A stretch of 64,000 bases of DNA from Pseudobdellovibrionaceae bacterium (GCA_020635075.1 JACKAM010000001.1:124001-188000); one strand, 5' to 3'; positions 1 to 11,591 are shown, numbered from the stretch's first letter. The notes: generated from the sequence alone by a model not told the origin. Numbers and translations are program-made.

Positions 1-1
1 G

Positions 2-1207
<1,206 letters not shown>

Positions 1208-1230
1208 TCAAGATTTTAGATATTGAACAT

Positions 1231-1262
1231 AAAAAAAGGAGCCATCTTGGCTCCTTTTTTTT
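1231..1262. terminator. Bidirectional intrinsic terminator
   Basis: A-tract, then GGAGCC, loop ATCTT, GGCTCC and a T-tract. The arms are flanked by A7 on one side and T8 on the other, so the hairpin can end transcripts from both directions. It lies between the convergent genes ending at 1207 (+) and 1346 (-). Confidence 0.9.
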
Positions 1263-1345
1263 GCCCCTTTTTGACTGGCCCCGTCCTGGCGCCGTCCCCA
1301 CATAAAGACTTATCAACAGGTCACAAAACCAAACTTCAATCTAAA

Positions 1346-1849
1346 CTAGGAATCGTCTCCCAGGTCTGAATCCTGTTTTTCCTTCCCAAGGGAAGTGGGC
1401 GTTTCCTTCTTTTCCAACTTCCAACCATTGAGCTGGTTGGCGATGATCTTTAGATCCATCAGGTAAGGTTCGCATAAGGGAACTCGACTGAGAGTTTCCT
1501 TTTGAGAGCCGGACAAAACGGGTACCTTGGAATCATTGAGGGTTTCAATGATAAAGGGTAACTCCATCAAATAGCCGGCTTGGAGTTCAATATCCTGATC
1601 CACCTTTTTGCAGTCCGCATTGCGGGCGCGCATAACAAAGGCGTTGGCATCATTTAGTGGTGTATCAAAGATCGCAGCAATTTCACTTGGACTGGCCTCA
1701 GTGAATGTTCTCAAGCGACCTCGGTCATCTTTCATTGTCACGACGGTACGCTCATCGGTTGGCGCGGGCGTCGGTGTGGTTTTACCACTCGCGATCAATC
1801 CTGTAGACACAGCAGCAACAATGGATACAGTTTTCCATCCCAATCTCAT
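1346..1849 (-). CDS. Small exported protein of unknown function
   Basis: The start is the ATG at 1849, because GGAGGA lies just upstream; an in-frame start 8 codons earlier lacks such a site. The 167-residue product begins with an Arg/Lys n-region and a hydrophobic stretch typical of a Sec signal peptide, followed by a Thr/Pro-rich linker. The remainder is a mixed alpha/beta-looking domain with two cysteines, ending in an acidic Lys/Asp-rich tail. It is probably periplasmic. No family was recognised. It converges on the upstream gene with a shared terminator between them. Confidence 0.75.
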   Translation of the reverse strand: MRLGWKTVSIVAAVSTGLIASGKTTPTPAPTDERTVVTMKDDRGRLRTFTEASPSEIAAIFDTPLNDANAFVMRARNADCKKVDQDIELQAGYLMELPFIIETLNDSKVPVLSGSQKETLSRVPLCEPYLMDLKIIANQLNGWKLEKKETPTSLGKEKQDSDLGDDS

Positions 1850-2019
1850 AAACAGTCCTCCCTGGACACGCATTGTCTAGTTTACCGCCATTCGTCGGGC
1901 TTACACACTATCCCTCTCAATACGAGGCACAAATTCTTTAGGTTTATGAGTCATTTTGAGAAAGCGACCAACTAATTGACGAAATGGACTGCTTAGTAGA
2001 TTGACACTATAAGAAGGGC

Positions 2020-2045
2020 ATTTGCCCCGTATTCACGGGGCAAAT
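2020..2045 (-). terminator. Hairpin over the stop codon of the serine protease gene
   Basis: Arms TTTGCCCCGT and ACGGGGCAAA enclose the loop ATTC. The hairpin contains the last codons and the stop codon (2033-2035) of the minus-strand protease gene. The following T-run is weak, so this may be a terminator or a 3'-end stabiliser. Confidence 0.55.
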
Positions 2046-3346
2046 TGCAACTGAAAGGATTGAATGGAGCCCACATCCCGGCGGGCATGATCAGAGACTC
2101 GTAGAGTCCAGGTGCCCGTAGCACTCACTGCTGAGAGTGGGGCAAGATCTTCGGCACTTTCCAGATCGGCACCAAAAGTTCCATTGATGTCATCTTTGGA
2201 GCCACCGCTGCGATTGTGCAGTAGTACTTCCGTTCCATCGGGAGCAGTCAGGCTTACGCGTAAATCGCCGCGCCAGGAGTGGTCAATTTTCACATGCGCT
2301 AAGACCCTTCGGCCTTCGGGTGCGCGATCAGCCTCCACCTGGGCCACAACTCCCTGTGGCTGGTTGTCAGGAATAGGGACGGGACCAGCAAATGAAACTT
2401 GATAGGTTTCGGGTTCTCCTCCGCCGCCTCCGCCACTGGTTTGCAGAGCCTCCACGACGTAGGAAATTTTGGTCACGTCCTCACCGCGACAGCCCGAATC
2501 ACTGCATTGGTAGGAGACTCGGCAGCCACCGCGAGACTGGAAGTCGGTTTCCCCGCGAACGAGAATCCCTTCAACCTCACCGGTTTGCGCATTGAACACT
2601 GCGGATCCGGAATTGCCTCCATAGGTGTCCAGATTGGCAGAGAAGAATTCTGCACTCACCGAACGTACTTTGGCTCCTCCGGCCACCTTCACCGGTAGTC
2701 CGGCTGGATGACCGATGACAACGAGTTCCTGCTCGTCGGCGATGGTTCCCTGTCGGCGCAGTTCCAGCACTGGTCTTCCCATAACTGGCCGATCCAGTCG
2801 AACCACGGAGTAGTCGCGACCGCCATTACCTACATCCGACTGAATGATATCGACACAGGAGTACACCTGAGTTTCATCGACGGACTCAGTTTGGATGCCA
2901 GGGGCAGTTACCGCAAAGCCAAAAACAAATTTGGTGTTGCGACAATCACTGGCTGAGCGAATACAGTGTCCGGCGGTGGCGATGGCATCCGGTGCCACGA
3001 GAAAGCCGGAACAAAAGGCTGCGATCTTTTGCTCGAAGTAAGGTTCGCTTCGGCAGAGGCCGTAGGCTGAGCCAAACTGCATCGATTGGATTTTGTAGCT
3101 GCCGTCAGTCTGCCTTTGCAGATCTCGGCTCTGCATTAATGCCACCGTGCTGGCGGCTAAGTCCAACAGCAGTGGGTTTTGTACCTCGTAGAGATCCCGG
3201 CGGTCATCTGAGCCATATATGACATCTGGCTTAATGACCTTAGGGTCTTCTCCTGTTTGTTGGTGTTGTCGTGGAACACTTGATTGGTCACAAGATACCA
3301 GTAAAGCGGCCGTGACCATGGCCGCAAGTAGGCGTCGCTCCCCCAT
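2033..3346 (-). CDS. Trypsin-like serine protease lipoprotein with C-terminal P-domain
   Basis: The 437-residue product starts with a lipoprotein signal peptide (lipobox LVSC, Cys19). The protease domain spans about residues 85-300 and has the complete triad: His127 in TAGHC, Asp178 in GGRDYS and Ser246 in GGNSGS, the pattern of V8/trypsin-type (S1) endopeptidases. A short Gly/Glu linker leads to residues 315-437, which match the proprotein-convertase P-domain fold (WRGDL, APDG, GTWTLRVSD). P-domains often occur at the C-terminus of secreted proteases. It is expected on the outer or periplasmic side and may degrade or process surface or prey proteins, which is inference. AAGGGG lies just upstream of the ATG. 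Confidence 0.88.
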   Translation of the reverse strand: MGERRLLAAMVTAALLVSCDQSSVPRQHQQTGEDPKVIKPDVIYGSDDRRDLYEVQNPLLLDLAASTVALMQSRDLQRQTDGSYKIQSMQFGSAYGLCRSEPYFEQKIAAFCSGFLVAPDAIATAGHCIRSASDCRNTKFVFGFAVTAPGIQTESVDETQVYSCVDIIQSDVGNGGRDYSVVRLDRPVMGRPVLELRRQGTIADEQELVVIGHPAGLPVKVAGGAKVRSVSAEFFSANLDTYGGNSGSAVFNAQTGEVEGILVRGETDFQSRGGCRVSYQCSDSGCRGEDVTKISYVVEALQTSGGGGGGEPETYQVSFAGPVPIPDNQPQGVVAQVEADRAPEGRRVLAHVKIDHSWRGDLRVSLTAPDGTEVLLHNRSGGSKDDINGTFGADLESAEDLAPLSAVSATGTWTLRVSDHARRDVGSIQSFQLQFAP

Positions 3347-3553
3347 TTTTTTCCCCTTCCTTGGAACCGGAAAAGCTCAAAACCCCCCATCCTAGAGAGT
3401 CTTGCTTTGGTCCAGTCCCCATGTGTGTGGACACATGGGCTGCTTGAACAGGTTAACCGATCTCTAAAAAAAGCGTAACTATTGGCTTTCAGGCCTTTGA
3501 CAAAATGGTCTTCAGTCGCCGGACCCAGCAGATAGATTGTCTTAGCCTGCCTA

Positions 3554-6355
3554 CTAAAAGGTGCCGATAAAGAAGTGAACCCGCCACGGATCTTCGTTGC
3601 GATCCTTCTTGCGGTCCAGCTTGAATCCCATATCGATGCTGACGGGTCCGACCGGGGTATTGAAGCGGACGCCAAAGCCTGCCGAGTGGCGATAGGGTTT
3701 TTCAAATTTGTGCCCAGTGACCTGTACCAAGCCACCGTCATAGAACAAGACCCCTCCAACAATCCCGTAGATGGGGTAGCGGAATTCACTGCGAATCAAA
3801 TAGTAGTGACTATCCTGGTCCACGACCACTTCGTTGTTAGCAAACTCATAGGCGTTGGGAATGCGTTCCGCGGCTCCAGAACCGCTAAATCCACGGATCG
3901 AGCTTGTTCCACCCAAAAAGAAAATGTGCGAGTCAGGCACGCTACTTCCCTGCAAGTCACTTAGGTTGGCCACGTACCCGCCGCGCAATTGATTGGCCCA
4001 AACCAGGTGGGGAGAGCCCAAATTCCACAAATAGGTGTAGCTGGCCTCGGACTTTACGAATTCAACGTTACTAGAAGAACCTAGGCTTGGATCCGAGTAA
4101 AACAAACTCCAGCGCAGGTGAGAGCCCTTGGTGGGGAGAAAGGGATTGTCTCGGAAGTCCACGTCGATGGTGGGTCCGATGGTGGCGATCTGATCCAGCT
4201 CACTTTTACATTTAATGGCCGTGGCGTCGTCACACTTTCCAGCCACGCCAAAGGTTTTGACCGAATCGATACTCCACAGCCTCCAGGTGAGTTTGGTTTG
4301 TGAGGTCAGATCCCTCTCCAGCAGAAGATCAAGTCGGCTGCTGTCGGTCACCTCAATCAAATTGTTTTCGCTGTCGAAGTCAGTAACCAACTGTTGACGG
4401 GTTCCATTGACACGTCCTCGGGTCCGCGAGTTCCAGAAAAAGGGTCGAAAATATCCGGCGGTCACTCGGTGAGTGAGGTACTTCACTTCTGTTGGGTTGT
4501 AACCAAGTTCCACCCGGCCCGAGATACCCTGAGCTGTGCCGCCAATGTTGTTATAGGAAAAGGCGGTGAATTGGCGCAAAGTGAGTTCCCGTTCACTATC
4601 GGCTCCCACACCGATTTTAAACAGACCTGGGTCTCTCTCGGAAACAGTGATGCGAACTGTTCTCTGGGAGACCTTGGTTCCCTCTTCTACGGTGGTGATG
4701 CCAACCTGGGAAAAAATGCCCATCCGGTTCAGACGTACCCGCGATTCCTCAATTTTTTCCGGAGTCAGCACGTCGCCAATGGCAAAATCAATCTCGCGCA
4801 AAACCACGAAGTCCTTAGTGAAGGTGTTCCCCTCAATGGCTATGGAGGACACAATGACCTTTGGTCCCTCTACGATTTCAAAGGTGATATTGGCCTGGGT
4901 GCCGCGATCGTTGTAGTCGACCAGTTGGTCATCTAGGTTTTTGATGTGCATTTCCAGATAACCGCGGTCGCGATAAAAGGCTTTGAGTTGTACAATGCTC
5001 TGTTCAAGATCAGAAAGTTTAAGTGGGGCATTGACCTTGATCTTTACGACGCTGGCCAGTTCCAGCTCAGTAAAGGCCGTAGCACCTTTAAAAGAGATCT
5101 TTCTTACCTGGGTCAGGGGCCCTTCGTCCATGACCAGGCGAACCCGTGCCTCCGACTTCCTATTGACATACTCTGTCCGCAGGGACTGGATTTTGGCCTT
5201 CAGGTAGCCTTGATTGCGCAAATTATTGAGCAGGTTCTGGTGCCCGGCCTCGATGTCCTTACGGTTGTAAAGACCCTTTCTGATCAGATCCGAGGAATTG
5301 TCCCTGATGAACCGAGAGTAGTATTTGGATGGGCGGGAAATACGGCCCGTCACCTCAAAAACCCCAATTTTGACGAGAGGCCCCTCACTGATATAGATCT
5401 TCACTGCGCGGGTAAAGTTCTTGGGATCCTCCACCACATCTGATTTGATTTGAATGTGGGCAAACCCGGTTTGTAGGTACTTCTGCCTTACTTTGTCAGT
5501 GACTTCAATCACTGGGTCTCCTGAACTCAAAGTCACTTCATCGAGATTGATGGCACGAAAGAGATCAAAAACCGAAAGTTGGTCGTTACCATAAAAGAAA
5601 TGGTCATACCTGAAAGGCTCTTTGACGGCGTATTTTAAGCGGGCTTCCGTCCGATCGGGATTGTACAAAATCTCCGGAGTGCCAATTGTAGATTGGAGAA
5701 ACCGGTCACGCTTAAGGACCTCCTCGATAGCCTTTTGGATCTCCTGAAACATCCCGGTAGTGAGGGGATCCTTGTAGAACTTGCGCGTGCGCCTTTGCAG
5801 GCGCTCGTTTAGGACCTTATTGGGGGACATGAACTCAATGCCAAAGATCCGGCAAGGAGCCTTTTCATCAATTTCAAAGTGGATCTCCACCTGGTTTTCG
5901 CCGGAGTTAATAAATTTTACTTCCACCACCGTGTTGTAGTAGCCGCTCTCGCCATAGAACTCCTTTAGGCGTTCCCCGGCCTCCATGATGGTTTTTCGTT
6001 CAAATCGATCACCTGGTTTGAGGGCCAGAAGATCCCTGATCGCGGCCGTAGATGTGATGTTATGGCCGTGAATCTCCACTGCGGAGATCCGCCTAAGAGT
6101 TTGTACATCTACAATAATGTTGCCATTGGTCTGTTGGTAGGCAGTGATCTTCTCAAAAGTTCCGGCCTTCATCAACTGTCGAACGATTTCATCGATTTCA
6201 GAGAGGGAGGAGGTCTTGTCAAATAGTTGAGGGTACTTCTTGCGAACGGAGGAGACCACCGACTCGGAGGCGCCCTGTATCTTAAGAACTTGGGACTGGG
6301 CTTGGTGAGTCCATGAGAGAGTAATCATGAAAATCAGGTACAGCAGACGATGCAT
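3554..6355 (-). CDS. tamA: TamA-like Omp85 outer-membrane protein with about seven POTRA units
   Basis: 933 residues: signal peptide 1-22, then successive POTRA-like units at about 23-87, 88-165, 166-247, 248-326, 327-413, 414-497 and 498-574, then a 16-strand-type beta barrel from about 575 to the end. The Omp85 loop-6 motif (SIRGF, 819-823) and a C-terminal aromatic ending (GTF) are present. Omp85 proteins insert or translocate proteins at the outer membrane. Classical TamA has three POTRAs and BamA five, so the N-terminal region is unusually long. The gene lies 5 bases downstream of tamB on the same strand, which favours a TamA role over BamA. A BamA paralogue cannot be excluded. Confidence 0.85.
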   Translation of the reverse strand: MHRLLYLIFMITLSWTHQAQSQVLKIQGASESVVSSVRKKYPQLFDKTSSLSEIDEIVRQLMKAGTFEKITAYQQTNGNIIVDVQTLRRISAVEIHGHNITSTAAIRDLLALKPGDRFERKTIMEAGERLKEFYGESGYYNTVVEVKFINSGENQVEIHFEIDEKAPCRIFGIEFMSPNKVLNERLQRRTRKFYKDPLTTGMFQEIQKAIEEVLKRDRFLQSTIGTPEILYNPDRTEARLKYAVKEPFRYDHFFYGNDQLSVFDLFRAINLDEVTLSSGDPVIEVTDKVRQKYLQTGFAHIQIKSDVVEDPKNFTRAVKIYISEGPLVKIGVFEVTGRISRPSKYYSRFIRDNSSDLIRKGLYNRKDIEAGHQNLLNNLRNQGYLKAKIQSLRTEYVNRKSEARVRLVMDEGPLTQVRKISFKGATAFTELELASVVKIKVNAPLKLSDLEQSIVQLKAFYRDRGYLEMHIKNLDDQLVDYNDRGTQANITFEIVEGPKVIVSSIAIEGNTFTKDFVVLREIDFAIGDVLTPEKIEESRVRLNRMGIFSQVGITTVEEGTKVSQRTVRITVSERDPGLFKIGVGADSERELTLRQFTAFSYNNIGGTAQGISGRVELGYNPTEVKYLTHRVTAGYFRPFFWNSRTRGRVNGTRQQLVTDFDSENNLIEVTDSSRLDLLLERDLTSQTKLTWRLWSIDSVKTFGVAGKCDDATAIKCKSELDQIATIGPTIDVDFRDNPFLPTKGSHLRWSLFYSDPSLGSSSNVEFVKSEASYTYLWNLGSPHLVWANQLRGGYVANLSDLQGSSVPDSHIFFLGGTSSIRGFSGSGAAERIPNAYEFANNEVVVDQDSHYYLIRSEFRYPIYGIVGGVLFYDGGLVQVTGHKFEKPYRHSAGFGVRFNTPVGPVSIDMGFKLDRKKDRNEDPWRVHFFIGTF

Positions 6356-6360
6356 GTTGC

Positions 6361-9300
6361 CTATTTAAACTCCACCCTATACTCCAAATCAATTCCCACC
6401 TTGTCAGCGGCCGTATCCTTGACCTCGGGGGTTCCTTCTTTGTTTTCCCAGGTGCCAAATACGGAGAAGTTACGATTAAATTTGTACTCAACCTTGGCAT
6501 TGTTGGTGGGACTGGTCTCCACCGTGCGACTCGCGGAGACGCCAAGCTTGGGATTGAATTGCTTTTTCAAGGTCAAGTTGGGAACCACCGTGCCATCGGC
6601 ACCCGTGGCTCCTGAGACATCAACCTCGACGCCAGTGAGTTTATTGATGTTGCCTAATGGCTTCTGGAGGAGCGCTGAACCAATTTGCAATGTGGTCTGG
6701 GTGGCGAGCTCATTCGCGTCGAAGGGTTTTTCTTCGGCATTGGGAGCAATTCCCAGCGCCAATAGACTGATGATCTCGGACTCTGTCAGCGGGGGTTGAC
6801 TGGTCAGATTGATCTTTGGATCTTTGGCCTTGCCTTGGATGAGCAGGCTGATGTCATACTCGTCTTTGACCCGGGCGTTGGCGGTGAGGAAGATCGTGGG
6901 GTTTTCAGTCTCCTCTCCATTAAATTCAATTCGACCAGTAGTGACGTCAAAAGGGGTCTCTCTAAAGAAGACTTTTCCGTCTTTAACCAGACTCAGCTGA
7001 CCGAGAAGTTGGGGGGAGTCGACTCGACCTTTCACCTTAAGGCTACCACTCACCTGGCTATCAACGATTGAGTTTTTGACCAAAATGGGCCTTTGGAGGT
7101 TAACACGCCAATCAAGCACCACCGGTTGGAAGGTGTCCCGAAGGAGAAAATCGGGAAGAAAGCTAGAGGGCTTGATCTTTCCGGGGCCGCCAGATGTGTC
7201 ACCTAATTCCATGGTGACATCGCCATAGGTGACATTGAGCTCACCACCGAGTGTATAGGGGAACCAATCGCCTTTGACAAAAAAGTTCCCGGACCCCTTA
7301 GTCCTGACGCCCTTTGGGACTTCAAGACTGATGTCTTTAAATTGTCCTTTGATGTTAATTGGAATTTCATTGAATTTGTTGATGCGAATTTTACCATCGG
7401 CTGTAAACGGGCCTCCGCCCAAGCTCCCATTTGCGGCATTAATGAGAATGTTTTTGTGACTGAACAACAAATCAGCTCGAACCTGCTCCACAGCTTCCGG
7501 AAAGTTTTTAATCCGCACAAGACCATTGTCAATAAAGGCCGACCCCAGGAGTTCTGGATCCTCAATTTTGCCCTTGAGCTGGCCGGAAACCGACAGAGTC
7601 CCTCTGAGGTCAGTAAGAAAGGGGGTAAACAGTAAACCCAAGCTCATGTCCACCTTGCCGTTAACATTCACATTGAGGCTATCTATGGATGAGTCTTTGG
7701 CCAAAAGAGTGATGTAGGTGCTATGCCCAACCAGATTGAAGTTCTCCGAATTAACCACTCCATCTTTGACGTTAAGAGCAATAGGTTTCGGCGCCGCCAT
7801 GCTCACTGCACCTCGGCGAATTAGAACGTCATCAATTTTGACTGACCCTGTGCTTTTGAATATGCCGCCTCTGTCTGCACGAAGATCCACTGTGGAAGTG
7901 AGGCGGGCCTCAAAGTCCTTTTTGTTGGCCATGCCCGAGAAGACATTGAAGAGTTGTGTAAAATTAAGAGCTTTGGTTTCCACAAACAGGCGAAAGGGAG
8001 CATCGTCTGTAATTGGCAGGATAAAGTTGGTTTTAATCAGGTCTCCCATAAAGTTCCCGCCACCTTGAATGGTCTGGGAAGTAAACTTCATCTTGAAGTT
8101 GGAATCCTCATAGGGGCGGTCAGCAACCACCAAGCGGGATAGGCGGCCGTGCAAGTCGGTTTTTGGATGTCTGATTGGGCCTCTGAGTGAGGTGGTGAAG
8201 TCGAGAATACCTGTCATGTTAAGATCGAGCTTTTCCAGGTTTTCTGACTGCTCAAGCCGCAAATCCCGGCCGAGCAGCACCAAATCCAAGTGACCACCAG
8301 AACTGAGGCTGCCGTTAACCGTCACTCGGCTGGAAGATTTGGAGAGGTGGATATTGTCCGATCTGATATTTCCGTCTCGGGCGTGAGCGTGGACGATCAG
8401 TTCGTCAAAAGATTCATGGGCCAAGCTGCCACGGTAAAAGGAGCTTTTGAGGTCAAAGTTGAGGCGGTTCAGAACGAGTGGCCCCCACACCTTCACTTCG
8501 CCCGAGCCGGTTCCTGATACCGGGAGAGGCAATAGGTAGTGGCGTCCCAAAAGTGTTCGCATATCCTCTAGGTCGGCGTAGGGAAATTTGCCCGTGATGT
8601 ACAGACGTCTTTTGGGAAGGTTGATGGACAGATTACCCGAGTAACGGGAGGTCTGAAAAAGACCCTTCATCTTGCGAAAAGTGAGAACACCCTCTTTGTA
8701 GCGCATTTCTGACTCGATTCGACCAAGGCCAAAATCCCCGAGCCACATGTTATTGCCTTCGATGTCCATTTTGATGGTCGCGTGCTTGCTGTTGCCTTCC
8801 GTGTTGCCTTTGACTTGACCTGTTCCTTCAAGTTTGAGTTTGGCCAAATTCTTGACATCTTTGAAATCGAGATGGTCGCCTATGTAATTGATGTTGAACC
8901 CAGTCTTAAAGCCAATGATGCCATCCGACTTTCCTTTACTGTTCTCACCCACCTGCAAATCGGCTTTGTAGGTGACTTTTTCCGCATCAACAGACACCTC
9001 GCCCTGGGCATTAAACTTTTCAATATCGACGATAGGGAAACGATCTTCTCCACCTGAGTGAACGCTTAGGTTGGAACCAAAGAGCTGCCCTTTGCAATCG
9101 ACTTTGAATGGTTTAAATTGTCCAGCGCAGGGGAGGCTGCCGGCAATGTCCAAATGTAATGGAGTTTCAGGAACAGTCACGTTCATGAGCAGTTGACGCA
9201 GTTCCAGTTGTTCGGCTGCTAGGGTGGTGGAGAATTTCCATTCGTCCTTACGCTCTATCTTGCTGTTATGCAAATGGATGCGTCCTGCAGAATTGCTTAG

Positions 9301-10335
9301 GCTCAACCGTTTGAGTTGAATATTCTCCTGGGAGACCACCCCTTCGGATTCCAGGGCGCCAATGACAAATTTATCGATCATGACATCACGGGTGCGGGTG
9401 CGGAACAAGATATCGGGATAGCGGTCGACTTCCCACTTAAGTTCTAAATCGACATCTGCTGAACCCTTAAGCTCAGGAAGCTTGGTTTTTTCCAGATAAC
9501 CCTGGGCGAGGAGTCTGAGTTCAGGAAGACTAAAGTGTGTTCGGCTATTCAACTTCCCAGTGCGCAGGCCGCCTGTAAGTAGTTCTCCTTTCAGATAACC
9601 CGAGGCGACGAGAAAGGAGGATTGTTTTTTCACCTTGAGAGCTGAGACCTGCAGGCTTTCATCGTCAATCAGAAAGCGGGTTTCAAAACTGAGGTCAAGT
9701 GGGGGGAGGTCGGCCTTCTCCATACGCACCGAAGACAGGTTGGCGTCGAGGAGAAAAGCATCAAAGCGATTTTCAATTTCGAGATTTGCATCTTTGAGCC
9801 TCAGAAAGAGACTTTCATTTTCGGCTTCGGCCACCAGGTTGAGTCCGGTAATTCTGAGACTATCAAGCGGAATTCCATAGAATGACTTGAGGCGGACATT
9901 GGATGGTTCCTTAGGGGGTTGTGGGCCAACCACTGGCTCGCCCTTGGTTAGCAGGCGAGGAACCTTTAGATGAATGTGGGGTTTGATTAGCTCCACCTCA
10001 GACAGGCGCAGGTGACCGCGGAACAAGGCCAACCAATTGATACTCAATTCAAGAGCATCAAGAGAGGATGGAGATACGGCGTGATCAATCGGAGCCTTTG
10101 GTAAGATCCGGATCTCAGAAAAGCGGATGCGGGGTGGGAGAATCTGGATTTCCACCGTCTGCGGCCACAGGCGAAGAGGGAGATGGCGTTGGGATTGTTC
10201 CTCAATCTCCACCATGAGCCATGATTTTAGGCGTGGCAGATGGTACTTGTAGGAAAAACCCAAAGTGAAGGCCAGACCACCAAAGGCGGTTAGCGCCAGA
10301 AAGGTCCTTTTCCACTTTTCCCAGAAGTCAGCCAT
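6361..10335 (-). CDS. tamB: TamB-like translocation/assembly or lipid-transport protein (DUF490)
   Basis: 1324 residues. I chose the ATG at 10335: its A overlaps the TAA of the upstream gene (TAATG) and GGAGGG lies 8 bases before it. An inner-membrane anchor is seen near residues 10-30. A very long beta-rich region of amphipathic repeats follows, fitting the taco-shaped AsmA/TamB-type groove. The C-terminal about 350 residues match the conserved TamB domain (ITEDEEI-like stretch LTESEIISLLALGI, then a short beta-barrel-like ending). TamB bridges inner and outer membranes with TamA and is linked to outer-membrane protein insertion and phospholipid movement. Translational coupling to the preceding TPR-like gene and to tamA points to one operon. 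Confidence 0.88.
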   Translation of the reverse strand: MADFWEKWKRTFLALTAFGGLAFTLGFSYKYHLPRLKSWLMVEIEEQSQRHLPLRLWPQTVEIQILPPRIRFSEIRILPKAPIDHAVSPSSLDALELSINWLALFRGHLRLSEVELIKPHIHLKVPRLLTKGEPVVGPQPPKEPSNVRLKSFYGIPLDSLRITGLNLVAEAENESLFLRLKDANLEIENRFDAFLLDANLSSVRMEKADLPPLDLSFETRFLIDDESLQVSALKVKKQSSFLVASGYLKGELLTGGLRTGKLNSRTHFSLPELRLLAQGYLEKTKLPELKGSADVDLELKWEVDRYPDILFRTRTRDVMIDKFVIGALESEGVVSQENIQLKRLSLSNSAGRIHLHNSKIERKDEWKFSTTLAAEQLELRQLLMNVTVPETPLHLDIAGSLPCAGQFKPFKVDCKGQLFGSNLSVHSGGEDRFPIVDIEKFNAQGEVSVDAEKVTYKADLQVGENSKGKSDGIIGFKTGFNINYIGDHLDFKDVKNLAKLKLEGTGQVKGNTEGNSKHATIKMDIEGNNMWLGDFGLGRIESEMRYKEGVLTFRKMKGLFQTSRYSGNLSINLPKRRLYITGKFPYADLEDMRTLLGRHYLLPLPVSGTGSGEVKVWGPLVLNRLNFDLKSSFYRGSLAHESFDELIVHAHARDGNIRSDNIHLSKSSSRVTVNGSLSSGGHLDLVLLGRDLRLEQSENLEKLDLNMTGILDFTTSLRGPIRHPKTDLHGRLSRLVVADRPYEDSNFKMKFTSQTIQGGGNFMGDLIKTNFILPITDDAPFRLFVETKALNFTQLFNVFSGMANKKDFEARLTSTVDLRADRGGIFKSTGSVKIDDVLIRRGAVSMAAPKPIALNVKDGVVNSENFNLVGHSTYITLLAKDSSIDSLNVNVNGKVDMSLGLLFTPFLTDLRGTLSVSGQLKGKIEDPELLGSAFIDNGLVRIKNFPEAVEQVRADLLFSHKNILINAANGSLGGGPFTADGKIRINKFNEIPINIKGQFKDISLEVPKGVRTKGSGNFFVKGDWFPYTLGGELNVTYGDVTMELGDTSGGPGKIKPSSFLPDFLLRDTFQPVVLDWRVNLQRPILVKNSIVDSQVSGSLKVKGRVDSPQLLGQLSLVKDGKVFFRETPFDVTTGRIEFNGEETENPTIFLTANARVKDEYDISLLIQGKAKDPKINLTSQPPLTESEIISLLALGIAPNAEEKPFDANELATQTTLQIGSALLQKPLGNINKLTGVEVDVSGATGADGTVVPNLTLKKQFNPKLGVSASRTVETSPTNNAKVEYKFNRNFSVFGTWENKEGTPEVKDTAADKVGIDLEYRVEFK

Positions 10336-11387
10336 TAACCGATCCCTCCGGCCCACTCGTGAATGAGAGTTTTGGCCGACCGGTAGTTAGGACGGACGTT
10401 GACGATGCTTTGTAGAATCTCCAGCGCCTGCGAGTTCTGACCCAAACCGTGCAAAGCCCGGGCACGGATATAGGCGGCACCAAATGTGGTCTCCGGATCG
10501 TCAGCGTAGGCGAGTTCCACCCGATCGACAGCAGCCAGGCACTCCACGAATCGGCGACACTCAATGAGCAAATCAAGAATGAGCCAGTCCTTTTGTGTGG
10601 AACTGGGTGCTAGGTGCAGGATGGTCAAGGCCTGTGGGAATGCTTCTATGAAATAAAAAAACAGGCAAAGGGAATAGGCCAACGCAGGTCTGTTTTTGCT
10701 AATCTTCTCGGCTTCCTCTAGCCACAGAGCAAGGAGTTCTTCCTCTTTCTGGGTCCACTTAATCGCCCCTTTTATGAGGGCTTCAATATTGATGTAGCCT
10801 TGTCGTTGGCTGGCCAGTACGTTTCGCGCCCATCGCTCTTGGAACTCCAAGTGGTGAGCCTGGATTTCACTGTCCTCAGGGAACATGCGCATGAGCAGGG
10901 AAAGGACTTTCTCCTCCTCTTCAATCATGCGGTGATTGGAGAGAAATCCCAACTTTTCCTTAAGGACCTCTTTCTTGCGATCTAAATCATCACGGAGTCG
11001 TTCCTGCAGCTCTTCCCGCAAAGGCTTAAAGCGGCCGTCATAGTCATCCCAGCCACGGGATTGAATTAGGTTCTCCAGCATTCCCTGTTCTAAGGCCCCA
11101 GTGAAAAGAGCGTCCATCACTTCTTTGGTAGGTCTGATTTTATTTCGTGCAAACACTTCGACCAAGGCCCCCCAAGGCAGAGGTTTGCCGGTCTTAATTC
11201 GTGTTTGCAGCGGTTTGATCATGGAACGAAAGCGACCTGAATGAATCAAGAAATTGAAAAGGCTCAGTTCCTCTTCGATACGCAAATCTGGTTCTGCCAG
11301 TTTTCCAGCAAGAATCTCAGCCACCTTTTCCGGGTTGGACCAGCGCTTGAGTAATTGACTGATTTCACGTTCGGTTTTGGGATCCAA
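10335..11387 (-). CDS. Alpha-helical TPR-like protein, first gene of the tam operon
   Basis: 350 residues, nearly all helical, with Leu/Ala spacing of TPR or similar helical hairpins, clearest at about 285-340 (AAYIRARALHGLGQNSQALE). Residues 120-175 are highly charged and may form a coiled coil. There is no signal peptide, so it is probably cytoplasmic. Translation starts at TTG 11387, with GGAGG 8 bases upstream. Its stop overlaps the tamB ATG by one base, so the two are likely co-translated. Function unknown; a scaffold role tied to envelope assembly is a guess from position. Confidence 0.78.
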   Translation of the reverse strand: MDPKTEREISQLLKRWSNPEKVAEILAGKLAEPDLRIEEELSLFNFLIHSGRFRSMIKPLQTRIKTGKPLPWGALVEVFARNKIRPTKEVMDALFTGALEQGMLENLIQSRGWDDYDGRFKPLREELQERLRDDLDRKKEVLKEKLGFLSNHRMIEEEEKVLSLLMRMFPEDSEIQAHHLEFQERWARNVLASQRQGYINIEALIKGAIKWTQKEEELLALWLEEAEKISKNRPALAYSLCLFFYFIEAFPQALTILHLAPSSTQKDWLILDLLIECRRFVECLAAVDRVELAYADDPETTFGAAYIRARALHGLGQNSQALEILQSIVNVRPNYRSAKTLIHEWAGGIG

Positions 11388-11591
11388 GAAGAAGCCTCCA
11401 CAGCCGCTGCTTCTATATTATCAATCCCCATGGACCCCAGGACGAGGCCTGACTTTGAGCATTAAGCCCTTGCGATGATTTTATTTTCAAGGATTTTACC
11501 TAAGGCCATCAGCATCCTTTTTTGGGGAACATTATGCCCAGTCCCTCGGCCGGAAGTGGGCATTTATTGCCGAGCCTTAGGTGTTGTCAAT

